DNA of 64,000 bases from Bradyrhizobium sp. ARR65 (GCF_000472385.1 NZ_AWZU01000001.1:193-64192); one strand, 5' to 3'. Counted from the stretch's first letter, positions 37,179 to 46,049 are shown. Notes: a model not told the origin generated them from the sequence alone. Translations and numbers: made by a program.

Positions 37179-37194
37179 TTAACGCGGCATTAAC
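37179..37194. promoter_or_regulatory. CtrA-type site before the 82-aa gene
   Basis: TTAA-N7-TTAAC is perfect at 37179-37194 and a further TTAACC half-site begins at 37173. The centre lies about 82 bp upstream of ATG 37268. Confidence 0.55.
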
Positions 37195-37267
37195 CAGCCC
37201 GCCCCGACAATCCTCCCGAACGCCCGCGCCCGTCGGTCGGCGCTCGGGACGAGAAGAGGGATGCGCG

Positions 37268-37516
37268 ATGGGACCGGAGACCCTTGTTGCCAAAACGCCT
37301 GCGACGCTCGACGAGCTCAGGATTCGCGTCTTCCACGCGCTGCAGCGCCATCCGCTGTGCCGCAGTGTGCGCTTCGACGTCCTCAAGACGCCCCGCACCA
37401 GGAAGGGGAGCAACTGGACCGTGAGCCTGCATTCGGTCGAGCCGCGCGCGCTGTTCGAGGCCTCCGATATCGTCGCCGATATCCAGGACGCCTATGAGCT
37501 GGCCGCCGTCGCCTGA
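37268..37516 (+). CDS. 82-aa conserved-looking protein of unknown function
   Basis: The product is soluble, begins at ATG 37268 (GAAGAGGG upstream), and has a pattern of alternating hydrophobic residues (Leu-Arg-Ile-Arg-Val-Phe, Ser-Val-Arg-Phe-Asp-Val-Leu, Trp-Thr-Val-Ser-Leu) ending in an acidic helix (Ile-Gln-Asp-Ala-Tyr-Glu-Leu), suggesting a compact alpha/beta domain. I do not know the family. A perfect CtrA site upstream hints at cell-cycle-controlled expression. Confidence 0.65.
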   Translation: MGPETLVAKTPATLDELRIRVFHALQRHPLCRSVRFDVLKTPRTRKGSNWTVSLHSVEPRALFEASDIVADIQDAYELAAVA

Positions 37517-37579
37517 GCGGCCGGCCTTTCGGCGACTTCGACGGGTCTCAAGTGTGCCTTTGCCGCAACGATGGCCCGT

Positions 37580-37594
37580 TTAAGCCTTAATTAA
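37580..37594. promoter_or_regulatory. CtrA-type TTAA-N7-TTAA site
   Basis: TTAAGCCTTAATTAA at 37580-37594 fits the CtrA core but lacks the final C. It lies 54-68 bp upstream of the preferred start (TTG 37648) of the next gene. Confidence 0.45.
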
Positions 37595-37647
37595 TGCTCA
37601 CTTTTTCGTCAGAAGACGGTCGATTGCCGACCGGGACGGAGACTTGT

Positions 37648-38349
37648 TTGACCAAGGCCATCACACTCCTCGCCCTGACCTGCTTCCTCGTAGTCGGGGC
37701 TGCAGCCGCCAGCATCCTGGCCCGCGACAGCATTCCCGAGGCTGGGCTGGCCGCTTCCGTGCCTGACCTGAAGGCGGTGGTCGCCAATCGCGAGGCCAAG
37801 CAGGACAAGCTGACGGTCGTCGCCTCGCTGCCGCAGGCGCCCGCCGCACCGGCGGAGACGGCCGCCCAGACCGAGCCGTTGCGGCAGGCCTATGCCTCCA
37901 CCGGCGATGCCGATATCGAAGCCGCCAAGGCGGTGGCGATGCTGCCCGCCGTGGCGCCGTCGTCGGAGCCCGCCGCGGCCGCAACACCGTCCGAGCCGCC
38001 CGCGCCGCCCAAGCCGAAGGTTGCGAGCCATCCACGGCCGGAGAAATACGCGCTGCTATCCGACGCCCAGATCGCCGGCATCAAGGCGCGCTTAAGACTG
38101 ACGCCCGACCAGGAATATTATTGGCCCGGTGTCGAGCAAGCGCTGCACGCTCTTGCCCGCAAGATCGAAGCCGCGCGGCGCGTCAATCCAAATGCGAATG
38201 CCGGCTCGATCGATCCAGATTCGACCGAAGTGCAGCAATTGAAATCGGCAGCGATGCCGCTGCTGTTCCAGTTGCGCGAAGACCAGAAGGACGAAGTGCG
38301 CAAGCTCGCCCGTGTCATCGGCCTGGAAAAAGTGGCCGCCGCGATTTGA
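37648..38349 (+). CDS. exported or membrane-anchored protein with Pro/Ala linker
   Basis: The product is about 233 aa. TTG 37648 was chosen because CGGAG lies six bases upstream and a hydrophobic segment (Ile-Thr-Leu-Leu-Ala-Leu-Thr-Cys-Phe-Leu-Val-Val) follows at once; ATG 37594 is in frame but its codons overlap the CtrA-type site. Residues 60-130 are an Ala/Pro/Glu-rich linker. The C-terminal 100 residues are helical and begin 'RLRLTPDQEYYWPGVEQAL', resembling the LTxxQ pattern of Spy/CpxP-like periplasmic chaperones. That resemblance is weak. Confidence 0.65.
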   Translation: MTKAITLLALTCFLVVGAAAASILARDSIPEAGLAASVPDLKAVVANREAKQDKLTVVASLPQAPAAPAETAAQTEPLRQAYASTGDADIEAAKAVAMLPAVAPSSEPAAAATPSEPPAPPKPKVASHPRPEKYALLSDAQIAGIKARLRLTPDQEYYWPGVEQALHALARKIEAARRVNPNANAGSIDPDSTEVQQLKSAAMPLLFQLREDQKDEVRKLARVIGLEKVAAAI

Positions 38350-38405
38350 GGCGTCGGCAGCCCGCGCGAGCTACCCGTTCGTCCTGGCCTTTCACCCCCA
38401 CCGCT

Positions 38406-38542
38406 CGTCCCGGCCAAGCGCATCAGCGCGCAGAGCCGCGACCCATAACCACAGGCCGCAGTTGGCGCGGAGAAAAGCGTAACCGCCAGCTCGCAAGCAA
38501 ATTGACACCGGCCTGTGGGTATAGGCCCGGCCTTCGCCGGGA
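38406..38542. repeat. intergenic repeat with inverted arms (family G)
   Basis: GTCCCGGCC at the left and GGCCCGGCCTTCGCCGGGAC at the right, with an inner pair CCATAACCACAGGCC / GGCCTGTGGGTATAGG, form nested stems. From memory this arrangement recurs in Bradyrhizobium genomes. The rest of 38350-38673 shows no gene. Confidence 0.65.
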
Positions 38543-38673
38543 CATCTCCATCTTCGACAGCAGGCTTTGCTGCCCCATGATCATGGGATCGTGATCGGGA
38601 GGGCGGGACGTCAGCCGTTGCCGGAACATCGGGAAAGTTCGAACGTTTGCCCGCGAGCAACGAGGAGGCGACC

Positions 38674-39363
38674 ATGCGCGCTTCGACTGCTTTCTTCGGG
38701 GGGATCGGAACGGTGGGTCTTGCCATTGCAGGCGGCCTGGGCGGCGGGTTTTGGATCGCCAATGTCATGAATCCGCACGCGCCGAAATACGGCGTGGAAG
38801 CGGCCACCCTCGATGAGCGCGCGCCGCCGATGCCCGCGTCCGCTCCGCTGGCTTATGTCGGCGCGAGCTTGGCCTTCATCGATCCGGCGGTCGATGGCAG
38901 GGGGCCGGCGCAGGATCGCCGGGCCGATCGCGGCAATACCACGCCGGCTCCGGCCCAAGCGGCGGAGGCGAAGGCGTCAGCCGATCAGCCAGCAAGGTCC
39001 GCCGAGGCGGCGCCAACGAAGCAGGCTACGCAAGAGGCGCAGCCGCCCGAGGCGGCGACGGCCAAGTCGGTCTCCGCACCTGAAGACGCCTACGCCAAGG
39101 CCGGCGACGCCGATCTGAAGCGTCAGACCGATCGGCGGCGCAGCGAGCGGGCGCAGCGTTGGGCGCATCGTCATCGCCGCGACCAGCAGGACCAGGACAG
39201 CTTCGATCAACAGGCGGGGAACGGTCGCGGCGACGGCGACTGGACCTATTCCGATCGCCGTTATCGGTCCCGCTATCGCGACGCCGAGCGCGGGCCGGGA
39301 TATTACGACGAATCCCCGCGCTTCTATGCCCCGCCGATGAGGATGTTCGATTCGGATGATTGA
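38674..39363 (+). CDS. membrane-anchored low-complexity protein
   Basis: The 229-aa product starts at ATG 38674 (GAGGAG upstream). A Gly-rich hydrophobic segment at residues 8-32 would anchor it in the inner membrane. The middle is Ala/Pro/Glu/Lys-rich and the last 80 residues are very rich in Arg, Asp, Gln and Tyr (several Arg-Tyr-Arg). It looks like an unstructured periplasmic or envelope protein; no family is recognised. Confidence 0.6.
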   Translation: MRASTAFFGGIGTVGLAIAGGLGGGFWIANVMNPHAPKYGVEAATLDERAPPMPASAPLAYVGASLAFIDPAVDGRGPAQDRRADRGNTTPAPAQAAEAKASADQPARSAEAAPTKQATQEAQPPEAATAKSVSAPEDAYAKAGDADLKRQTDRRRSERAQRWAHRHRRDQQDQDSFDQQAGNGRGDGDWTYSDRRYRSRYRDAERGPGYYDESPRFYAPPMRMFDSDD

Positions 39364-39691
39364 GGGCGAGTGCGTGCCCTGGCACCCGGAAAGGCTCTTG
39401 CGACGTCGACCGACATCATGGGCGGTAGCTAAGCCACGCCGGAGGATGGGTGAGCGAAGCGAAACTCGTTCTGCGAGCTGCTGCAATCGAACCGAAATGT
39501 TTCAACAAATGTCGTCCTGAACAGACCGGAGCTTGCGACGGAGAGAGTCCGGTAGTCCGGAGGTTGAGGCAATCGCTACAATTTAAATCATCTCCGAGAG
39601 AGCTCGAACCCATAATTTTCACGCGCGGCCGCTACCACTAAATACCTCTCTCCTCTCGCCTTAGGGCGAAAATGCCTGACGAGACCACGCT
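39364..39691. other. intergenic stretch without gene
   Basis: No reading frame with a plausible start, RNA gene or strong inverted repeat is seen here. The stretch is less GC-rich than its surroundings near 39570-39640 and probably includes the promoter of the DUF2336 gene. Confidence 0.5.
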
Positions 39692-40837
39692 ATGACGATG
39701 TTCTATTCTCTGATCCGCGACGTGCAGGATGCGACGACCTCCGGCTCGACCAAACGGCAACTCAAAGCGCTGACGCGCATCACCGATCTGTTTCTGGCCG
39801 GCTCGGCGCGCTATTCCAAGCGGCAGATCGAGCTGTTCGACGATGTCTTCAAGGTCCTGGTCGAGGTCATCGAGCTCAGGACCCGGATCAAGCTTGCCCG
39901 CCGCTTTGCCACGGACTCGAATGCACCGTCGGCGCTGGTGCGCGCCTTCGCTTTGGACGAATCGGTCGCGGTCGCGGCTCCCGTGCTCACGGAATCGAAC
40001 GCGCTCAGCGAGTCGGATCTGATCGCGAGTGCAAGCACCCAGAGCCAGGGACATCTCTACGCGATTGCGCAGCGCGAGACGATCAGTGAAGCGATCACCG
40101 ATGTCCTGATCGAGCGCGGCGAGCCCAAGGTGGTTCACGCCGTCGCCAGGAACGAAGGCGCCCGCATCTCGGACAACGGTTTTCGCGCGCTCGTCGTGCG
40201 CTCCGGTCACGACCAGCAGCTTGCGGCGCATGTGGGTGCGCGTCGGGACATCCCCCGCCATCATCTGCTGAAGCTTCTCGAAACCGCCTCCGCCTCGGTG
40301 TGCAGCAAGATCATCGCGGCCAATCCGAAACTGGCCGATGTCGTGCATGGCGCCGTGACGGAGGTGATCGACGACATCAACGTCGAGGTGCGTAGGAAGT
40401 CGCAGGATCATGTCAAGGCCAAGCACCGGGTCAAGCGGCTCACCGATTGGAAGGAGCTGCGCGAAGCGGACGTCCACGCCGCCGCGCGCGCGCAGGACTT
40501 TGAAAAGACCGTGACGATGCTGTCGGCGCTTGCCGGCTGTCATATCGAGATGGTCGAGCGGGCCGTGCTTAACGAGAATCCGGGCGCGATCCAGGTGATC
40601 GCGAAAGCGGCGGGCTGCTCCTGGGCTACCGCGAAGGCGCTGCTCTTGATGACGGTGGCCGAGCGGCGGCTATCGAAACTAGACATCGAGCGCGCCCGCG
40701 AAAATTTCGAACGGCTCGAACAGCGCACCGCGCAGCGTGTGCTCGAGTTCTATGAGGCGCGCCGCAACCTCTTCACCGAAGCCAACCCGCCGCTCGCGGC
40801 ACAGGAGGCCGCCAGCCTGCAGGCGATGCTGCGGTAG
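39692..40837 (+). CDS. DUF2336-family protein
   Basis: The 381-aa all-helical soluble product resembles the DUF2336 family of alphaproteobacteria, with repeats of about 35 residues such as Pro-Val-Leu-Thr-Glu-Ser-Asn-Ala-Leu-Ser-Glu-Ser-Asp-Leu and Val-Ala-Arg-Asn-Glu-Gly-Ala, like HEAT-type solenoids. Function is not established; some members are near motility or signalling genes. ATG 39692 is the first start. Confidence 0.78.
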   Translation: MTMFYSLIRDVQDATTSGSTKRQLKALTRITDLFLAGSARYSKRQIELFDDVFKVLVEVIELRTRIKLARRFATDSNAPSALVRAFALDESVAVAAPVLTESNALSESDLIASASTQSQGHLYAIAQRETISEAITDVLIERGEPKVVHAVARNEGARISDNGFRALVVRSGHDQQLAAHVGARRDIPRHHLLKLLETASASVCSKIIAANPKLADVVHGAVTEVIDDINVEVRRKSQDHVKAKHRVKRLTDWKELREADVHAAARAQDFEKTVTMLSALAGCHIEMVERAVLNENPGAIQVIAKAAGCSWATAKALLLMTVAERRLSKLDIERARENFERLEQRTAQRVLEFYEARRNLFTEANPPLAAQEAASLQAMLR

Positions 40838-40931
40838 GTACGTGGGACGCGTTCAATACGATCGCATCCGCCATTTGGTCGTTTGACAGTCAAAGCAGGA
40901 ATCTGCTTGCCGCGCGCACGGGCATTGATAC

Positions 40932-41040
40932 CGTCATCCTGAAGGCGCGAGCGGAGCGAGCCTCGAAGGAGACGGCCCGGCTGCGGCAACGGGGCCGTTC
41001 ATCCTTCGAGGCTCGCTGGCGCGAGCGCCTCAGGATGACG
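40932..41040. repeat. 109-bp inverted-repeat element (family E)
   Basis: CGTCATCCTGAAGGCGCGAG at the left mirrors CGCGAGCGCCTCAGGATGACG at the right; inner arms GCGAGCCTCGAAGGA and TCCTTCGAGGCTCGC pair perfectly. It lies between the DUF2336 gene and tRNA-Leu, in a 298-bp gap with no gene. Confidence 0.85.
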
Positions 41041-41135
41041 GATCGACCGCCTGAAGCAGAGATCCAAACGGGGCTTGCCCAGCCAAAGCCGCGGAGCGGC
41101 GAAGGGCCTGTCCGCCGAAGCCTGGCGAAGGCGGT

Positions 41136-41220
41136 TGGTGCCCCTGGCCGGAATCGAACCAGCACTCCTTGCGGAACTCGATTTTGAGTCGAGCGCGTCT
41201 ACCAGTTCCGCCACAGGGGC
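41136..41220 (-). tRNA. tRNA-Leu (anticodon CAA)
   Basis: Read on the minus strand from 41220, the 85-nt sequence has acceptor GCCCCTG paired with CAGGGGC, discriminator A, and encoded CCA. The D arm is GGCGGAACTGGTAGACGC; the anticodon arm is CTCGA-CTCAAAA-TCGAG with anticodon CAA. A long variable arm (TTCCGCAAGGAGT) marks it as class II, and the T loop is GGTTCGATTCC. It decodes UUG leucine codons. Confidence 0.96.
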
Positions 41221-41265
41221 CTTCGGCGAGCCTCGGCCAAAGGGCCTGTGTCGCGAAGCGGGCGG

Positions 41266-41293
41266 ACTATAGCCAGCGGCCCGGCCGGGTCAA
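41266..41293 (-). promoter_or_regulatory. sigma-70 promoter of tRNA-Leu
   Basis: On the minus strand TTGACC (41293-41288), a 16-bp spacer and TATAGT (41271-41266) form a near-consensus housekeeping promoter. The -10 hexamer ends 45 bp before the mature tRNA. Confidence 0.7.
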
Positions 41294-41382
41294 CCCGCGC
41301 CGATGTGATTGCCGCCGCCTCGACAGCGATCTTTTCCGGAGATAGGAGGCTCCTGATCGGACTTTGGAGGGGAGAGGCAAAG

Positions 41383-41916
41383 GTGACATCCACGGCCATG
41401 GCCTCGCAGGCACGTTCTGAGGCAAGTCCGGCACTGACGGCGGCGCTGCTAGTACTGGTGGTCGCGACCGCGACGATTGCCGGCGCCTGGTTCTTTCAGC
41501 TCGTGTTGGACATCCAGCCCTGCCCGCTCTGCCTGGAGCAGCGCTACGCCTATTATGGCGTTATTCCGCTGTCGGCGCTCGTTGCCTTCGCCGCGGCCAA
41601 GGGCGCGCCGCGGCCGCTGCTGATCGCGGGGCTCGTCATCATCGCGCTGGCGGCAGCCGGCAATTCCCTCTTCGGCATCTATCACGCCGGCGTCGAATGG
41701 AAATTCTGGCAGGGACCGACCGATTGCACCGGCCCGTTGGTCGATTTCGGCAAGGCCGGCAGCCTGCTCGATCAGCTCGATAAGGTGAAGGTGATCCGCT
41801 GCGACGAGGTGCAGTGGCGCTTCCTGGGGATTTCGCTTGCCGGCTACAACGCGCTGATCTCGGCGCTGATGGCTGCAATCGCCGCCTGGGGCATTGCCAG
41901 ATCCGCCAAGCGCTAA
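41383..41916 (+). CDS. disulfide bond formation protein DsbB-like
   Basis: The 177-aa inner-membrane protein has four helices, Cys47-x-x-Cys50 in 'QPCPLCLEQR' just after the first, and Cys115/Cys140 in the second periplasmic loop. These are the two redox pairs of DsbB/DsbI, which pass electrons from DsbA-like partners to quinone. GTG 41383 has a strong purine-rich SD (GGGGAGAGG); ATG 41398 also fits. Its partner could be the DsbA-like protein at 45175. Its stop overlaps the convergent AbrB gene by four bases. Confidence 0.9.
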   Translation: MTSTAMASQARSEASPALTAALLVLVVATATIAGAWFFQLVLDIQPCPLCLEQRYAYYGVIPLSALVAFAAAKGAPRPLLIAGLVIIALAAAGNSLFGIYHAGVEWKFWQGPTDCTGPLVDFGKAGSLLDQLDKVKVIRCDEVQWRFLGISLAGYNALISALMAAIAAWGIARSAKR

Positions 41917-42998
41917 TCGTCCACATCATCCTGCGGCCGTCCGAACAGATGGACGATGCCGGGGGTGGCGATGGTGACGAACACGAAGCGCGACAAATGA
42001 TGCGCGCCGACGAAAATCGGGTCGATATGCAGCGTGAGCGCCAGGGCGAGCATGGCGTCCATCGCACCCGGTGCGAAGGCCACGATGAGATCGGCGGCCC
42101 GCACATTGGTGGTTGCGACGATCAGGCCGACAAAGAGCGCCGAGACCAGGATAGCGATCGCAAACGAGCCCAGCGCGGCGTTGATATGGCCGAGCAGCAC
42201 CTTGATCTTCATTCGCGCGAAGCGGCTGCCGATCAATGCGCCGATGCCGACCAGCGCGACGCTGCGCACCCAGTTCGGCAGGCCTCCTTCGATCCAGCCC
42301 GCGCCATGCAGCACACTGGAGGCGATCATGGCCCCGAACATCCAGCTCGCCGGAAACTTGATCAGGCGAAACACCAGCGCCAGCGCGAGCGAGGCCGCCA
42401 GCAGCGCCAACAGCCCGAGCGGCGAGGCGGGCGAGGTGAGGAGCGCGGGCGCGGCGGCGGGCGCCGCTCCGGTCAATGCCAGCAGCATGGGCAGCGCGGC
42501 GGTCAGGATGATTACGCGCATGGTCTGCACCACCGCGATCGCCGGCAGGTCGGCGCCGCGCTCGACCGCCAGGATCGTGATCTGCGACAGCGCGCCGGGG
42601 CTCCCGGCAAGAAAGGCCGAGGTGCGGTCCCAGCCGTGAATGCGCTGCAGATAGAGGCTTGAGCCGAAGGTCGAGCAGAAGGTCGCGAGCGCGAGCAGCG
42701 CGATGGTCATGGGGTAAGCGCTGACATGCTGGATCAATTGCCGCGACACCACCGAACCCAGCGAGATGCCGAGCAGCACCAAGAGCGTCTGGGTGACATG
42801 CGGCGGCAGGCTGAGCGGACGTCCTGCCAGTGCCGCGGCACCCACCGCGATCATCGCGCCGGAAATCAGCCCGCCCGGCAGGTTTGCCCACAAAAACAGC
42901 AGGCCGCCGGCAGCGCCAATGGCGAGCGTTTCGACCGCGCTGAACAATTTGGCGCGGCTGGGAAGGACGAGGCTCAAGGAGGCGGTGATCTGCTTCAC
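41913..42998 (-). CDS. AbrB-family membrane protein
   Basis: The 361-aa protein has about ten membrane helices in two similar halves, each with a Gly-Ala-Met-Ile pattern ('GGLISGAMIAVGAAAL' and 'PASWMFGAMIASSVL') and a 'AGSPGALSQITILAVERGAD' loop in the first. This is the AbrB/PF05145 family, once mislabelled ammonia monooxygenase; E. coli AbrB affects aidB expression, and a transport role is likely. The stop codon overlaps the end of the dsbB-like gene. Confidence 0.85.
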   Translation of the reverse strand: MKQITASLSLVLPSRAKLFSAVETLAIGAAGGLLFLWANLPGGLISGAMIAVGAAALAGRPLSLPPHVTQTLLVLLGISLGSVVSRQLIQHVSAYPMTIALLALATFCSTFGSSLYLQRIHGWDRTSAFLAGSPGALSQITILAVERGADLPAIAVVQTMRVIILTAALPMLLALTGAAPAAAPALLTSPASPLGLLALLAASLALALVFRLIKFPASWMFGAMIASSVLHGAGWIEGGLPNWVRSVALVGIGALIGSRFARMKIKVLLGHINAALGSFAIAILVSALFVGLIVATTNVRAADLIVAFAPGAMDAMLALALTLHIDPIFVGAHHLSRFVFVTIATPGIVHLFGRPQDDVDD

Positions 42999-43189
42999 GC
43001 CGCCTTCATCGCAAATTCGGCTTCTTGAGACAATTGCGCTGACGCAGGTGCAGCAATGCAGAGGTTTCGACGGCGGTCACCCTCCCCATCAGCAGCCGGT
43101 GAGGGGAGGGTGATACGGAATTGTCACGTCTCGACCGTCACGTCCGAACGGTCATGCGCGAAGCGTTGCTTGCAGCGCTGCTTGAACCG

Positions 43190-43459
43190 CTATTTGGCCT
43201 TTTCGCCCGCCTTCGCATTCTTGATGCATTCGGACCGGAATTTCTTGCGCTCCTTGCCGTGCAAGCCCTTCTCGTCGGCCTGCTTGGAGCATTCGAGCGA
43301 TTCGGCCGAGCGCGCCTTGCTCGCCTTCTTCTCGGTCGGAGCCGGCGCCGCGGCGGTGTCGCTCTTGGCGGCGGGCGCGGTTGTGGACTGCGCGAAGGCG
43401 GGGCCGGCAAGCAGCACCGAGGCGAGAGCGGCAGTGGCGAAAAGCGAAGAAAGCTTCAT
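43190..43459 (-). CDS. PsiF-family exported protein
   Basis: The 89-aa product has a signal peptide ending Ala-Phe-Ala-Gln, then an Ala/Lys-rich spacer and one PsiF repeat: Glu-Cys-Ser-Lys-Gln-Ala-Asp-Glu-Lys-Gly-Leu-x-Gly-Lys-Glu-Arg-Lys-x-Phe-x-Ser-Glu-Cys. PsiF is induced by phosphate starvation in E. coli; function unknown. The two cysteines probably pair. ATG 43459 is the natural start; longer frames (to 43582) have no leader. Confidence 0.82.
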   Translation of the reverse strand: MKLSSLFATAALASVLLAGPAFAQSTTAPAAKSDTAAAPAPTEKKASKARSAESLECSKQADEKGLHGKERKKFRSECIKNAKAGEKAK

Positions 43460-43640
43460 GGGTGCACCTGTGCGAGTGGAGAAACGCGTGCAACCTCGCG
43501 CTGTAATGCTGAACCGCTGATGAATAAAGGCACATCGCCCGGCACTATATTTTGCGGAAGCAACAGAACGCGCCTTTGTCATCGGCGTGCCTGACGTTAG
43601 GATGCAGTCCCTTTAGCCAGTTGCCAGGGAGAAGCTTAGG

Positions 43641-44114
43641 ATGACCTTTCAAGCAAAATTATTGGCTGCGATCGCGGGCGCGGGTTTGGCCGCGTTGGCC
43701 GTGACCGCGCCGGCGCAGGCGCTGACCATGCAGGAGTGCAGTGCGAAGTACAAAGCCGCCAAGGAGGCCGGCACGCTGGGTGGCCAGAAGTGGAATGACT
43801 TCCGCAAGGCGCAATGCGGCGCCGATGCAAGTCCGGCCGCCGCGACTGCGGCCGCTCCAGCACCTGCACCTGCGAAGGAGGCCAAGGAGGCCGCGCCTGC
43901 AGCCGCGCCCGCTGCGCCCTCGGGCCCCGCCGTCTTCCCGAACGCAATCGATCCGAAATATGCCAAGGAGACTCCGGGCAAGGCGCGCCTGCACACTTGC
44001 GTCGACCAGTACAATGCCAACAAGGCCAGCAACGGCAATGGCGGCATGAAATGGATCCAGAAGGGCGGCGGCTACTACAGCGAGTGCAACAAGCATCTGA
44101 AGGGCGCGGCCTGA
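43641..44114 (+). CDS. exported Cys-containing protein, function unknown
   Basis: The 157-aa product has a signal peptide ending Ala-Gln-Ala-Leu. The first mature domain has Glu-Cys-Ser-Ala-Lys-Tyr-Lys and Gln-Cys-Gly, then an Ala/Pro/Lys linker (residues 62-96), then a second domain with Thr-Cys-Val-Asp-Gln-Tyr and Glu-Cys-Asn-Lys. The first domain's Cys spacing resembles PsiF-like repeats. It is divergent from the PsiF gene. Upstream AGGGAGAAGC is the probable SD. Confidence 0.7.
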   Translation: MTFQAKLLAAIAGAGLAALAVTAPAQALTMQECSAKYKAAKEAGTLGGQKWNDFRKAQCGADASPAAATAAAPAPAPAKEAKEAAPAAAPAAPSGPAVFPNAIDPKYAKETPGKARLHTCVDQYNANKASNGNGGMKWIQKGGGYYSECNKHLKGAA

Positions 44115-44373
44115 CGCCCCAGATGACGCGGCCGGATCGAGTGTTCCGGCCGCGAGCCCCACTCTTCAGCCGATGGGACCGAAAGCCTGATCGGGACCAC
44201 GACCGGTACGTTGATGGCAATCATGCCGCGAAGCCAGACTGCCCCCGCAACCACTGCCCCCGCAATCATCTGAATGTGCGCAAGGATTGCGCAGCCGCCG
44301 CTGGCAGTCGCACCGCGGGCAGGTTATAGGGGCGCATCGTGCAAATGAGTCCTGTCTCTTGATACTCTCCGCG

Positions 44374-45141
44374 ATGCAAAGCGTGCTGGCGCTCGCGTCG
44401 GGGGCGCTGGTCGGATTTTCGCTGGGCCTGGTCGGCGGCGGCGGATCGATCCTGGCGGTGCCGCTCATGGTCTATGTGGTTGGCGTGCCCGAGCCCCACA
44501 TGGCGATCGGTACCAGCGCGATCGCGGTGGCCATGAACGCCGCGTTCAATCTCTTCAATCACTCCCGCGGCGGCACCGTGGTGTGGCCGGTGGCGCTGGT
44601 GTTTGCCGTCGCCGGCATGGTTGGGGCGCTCGCCGGCTCGACGCTGGGCAAGATGCTCGAGGGACAGAAACTGCTGGCGCTGTTCGCGCTAGTCATGCTG
44701 GTGATCGCGATGCTGATGCTGAAGACGCGCGCGCGGATCGGCGTGAGCGATGTCAAGATGAGCCGTGCCAACCTGCCGGCGATCATCTCGCTTGGCGCGG
44801 CCACCGGCACCCTGTCCGGCTTCTTTGGCATCGGCGGCGGCTTCCTGATCGTGCCGGCGCTGATGCTGGCGACGGGCATGCCGATCATGAATGCGGTGTC
44901 GTCGTCGCTGGTCGCCGTGACCACGTTCGGTCTCACCACCGCGGCAAGCTATGCCTGGTCGGGTCTGGTCGCATGGCGCCTGGCGGGCCTGTTTATCCTG
45001 GGCGGCGTTGGCGGCGGCCTCGCCGGGACGCGCGCTGCGCGCCATCTCTCGGGGCGGCGAGGGGCGCTGAATACCCTGTTTGCTACGGTTGTGATAGCGG
45101 TGGCGCTGTATATGTTGGCGCGCACTTTGTTGCCACACTGA
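44374..45141 (+). CDS. TauE/SafE-type sulfite/anion exporter
   Basis: The 255-aa protein has about eight helices in two related halves, each beginning with a Gly-rich loop: 'GLVGGGGSILAVPLMVY' near residue 20 and 'GFFGIGGGFLIVPAL' near 150. This is the TauE/SafE (TSUP) family, which moves sulfite, sulfoacetate or other small organic anions. ATG 44374 is chosen; TTG 44359 is an alternative. The DsbA-like gene follows after 33 bp and may share its transcript. Confidence 0.87.
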   Translation: MQSVLALASGALVGFSLGLVGGGGSILAVPLMVYVVGVPEPHMAIGTSAIAVAMNAAFNLFNHSRGGTVVWPVALVFAVAGMVGALAGSTLGKMLEGQKLLALFALVMLVIAMLMLKTRARIGVSDVKMSRANLPAIISLGAATGTLSGFFGIGGGFLIVPALMLATGMPIMNAVSSSLVAVTTFGLTTAASYAWSGLVAWRLAGLFILGGVGGGLAGTRAARHLSGRRGALNTLFATVVIAVALYMLARTLLPH

Positions 45142-45174
45142 AGATTAGATGCGGGCCAAGCGGGGCGCTATCAC

Positions 45175-45840
45175 ATGACTGGATTGATCGAGCGAGCCGG
45201 ACTGACACTGAGCCGGCGTAAAATGCTGGGCGTGATTGGCGGCGGGGCGGCGATGCTTGGCGCGCTACCTCCTCCGGCGCAGGCGCAATTGCGCCGCGCC
45301 GAGCCGAATGAAGCCGCGGTGCTGCGTGATCCTGACGTTCCCGTTGCCGGCAACGTCAATGGCGATATCTCGATCGTCGAATGGTTCGACTATCAATGTC
45401 CCTATTGCCGCAAGCTCGAACCGGAGCTGCGCCAGGTGGTCGAGGACGACGGCAAAGTGCGCCTGGTCTGGAAGGACTGGCCGATTCTTGGACCGGTCTC
45501 GGTCATCGCTGCGAAGATGGTGCTGGCCTGCAAGTATCAGGACAAATATAACAAGGCCCATGATGCGCTGCTCGGCGTCAACTCCAAGCTGACGGAGCCG
45601 CGGATCGATGAGGTGCTCGCCGGCGCCGGTATCGACGTCGACCGCGCCAAGCGCGATCTCGCCGCCAATGAAAAGGCGATCGTTGCCATTCTCACCCGCA
45701 ACAACGAGCAGGCCGAAGGCTTGGGCTTCAGGGGCACGCCCTCGTTCATCGTCGGCAAATTCCGGGTCCCGGGCGTGCTCACGATGGATCAATTCGCACA
45801 GGTGATCGCGGATGCGCGCAAGGCCAAGGCTGGCAACTAA
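45175..45840 (+). CDS. DsbA-family thiol-disulfide oxidoreductase
   Basis: The 221-aa product has 'SRRKMLGVIGGGAAML' at 13-28, a Tat-like leader, then Glu-Trp-Phe-Asp-Tyr-Gln-Cys75-Pro-Tyr-Cys78 in a thioredoxin fold with the helical insertion, and cis-Pro in 'RGTPSFIVG'. The family resembles Com1/BdbD. It would oxidise or shuffle disulfides in periplasmic proteins and could be recycled by the DsbB-like protein at 41383. Confidence 0.9.
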   Translation: MTGLIERAGLTLSRRKMLGVIGGGAAMLGALPPPAQAQLRRAEPNEAAVLRDPDVPVAGNVNGDISIVEWFDYQCPYCRKLEPELRQVVEDDGKVRLVWKDWPILGPVSVIAAKMVLACKYQDKYNKAHDALLGVNSKLTEPRIDEVLAGAGIDVDRAKRDLAANEKAIVAILTRNNEQAEGLGFRGTPSFIVGKFRVPGVLTMDQFAQVIADARKAKAGN

Positions 45841-45889
45841 CACAATCGCCGGGCTGAGCGGATCGAGAGGACGCGCGCCAAGCCCCCGG

Positions 45890-46049
45890 CGTCATTGCGA
45901 GCGCAAGCGAAGCAATCCAGACTTTCTCCGCGGATGCAGTCTGGATTGCTTCCGCCTACGCGCAAACGCGCTTCGGCGGGACTTCACGCCTCGCCACAGC
46001 TCGCGCAGCGAGCGACGGCGGGTCGTCGCCTTCCCTCCTCGTAATGACG
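45890..46049. repeat. intergenic repeat with CGTCATTGCGAG...CTCGTAATGACG ends (family F)
   Basis: The 160-bp element starts CGTCATTGCGAGCG and ends CCTCGTAATGACG. Inner arms GAAGCAATCCAGAC and GTCTGGATTGCTTC pair. It fills most of the gap between the DsbA-like gene and the small membrane protein. Confidence 0.8.

Noticed and set aside
39364..39691. Possible RNA gene in the gap before the DUF2336 gene
   Set aside because: No tRNA cloverleaf or strong stem could be drawn; only a short CCGG-based hairpin is present.
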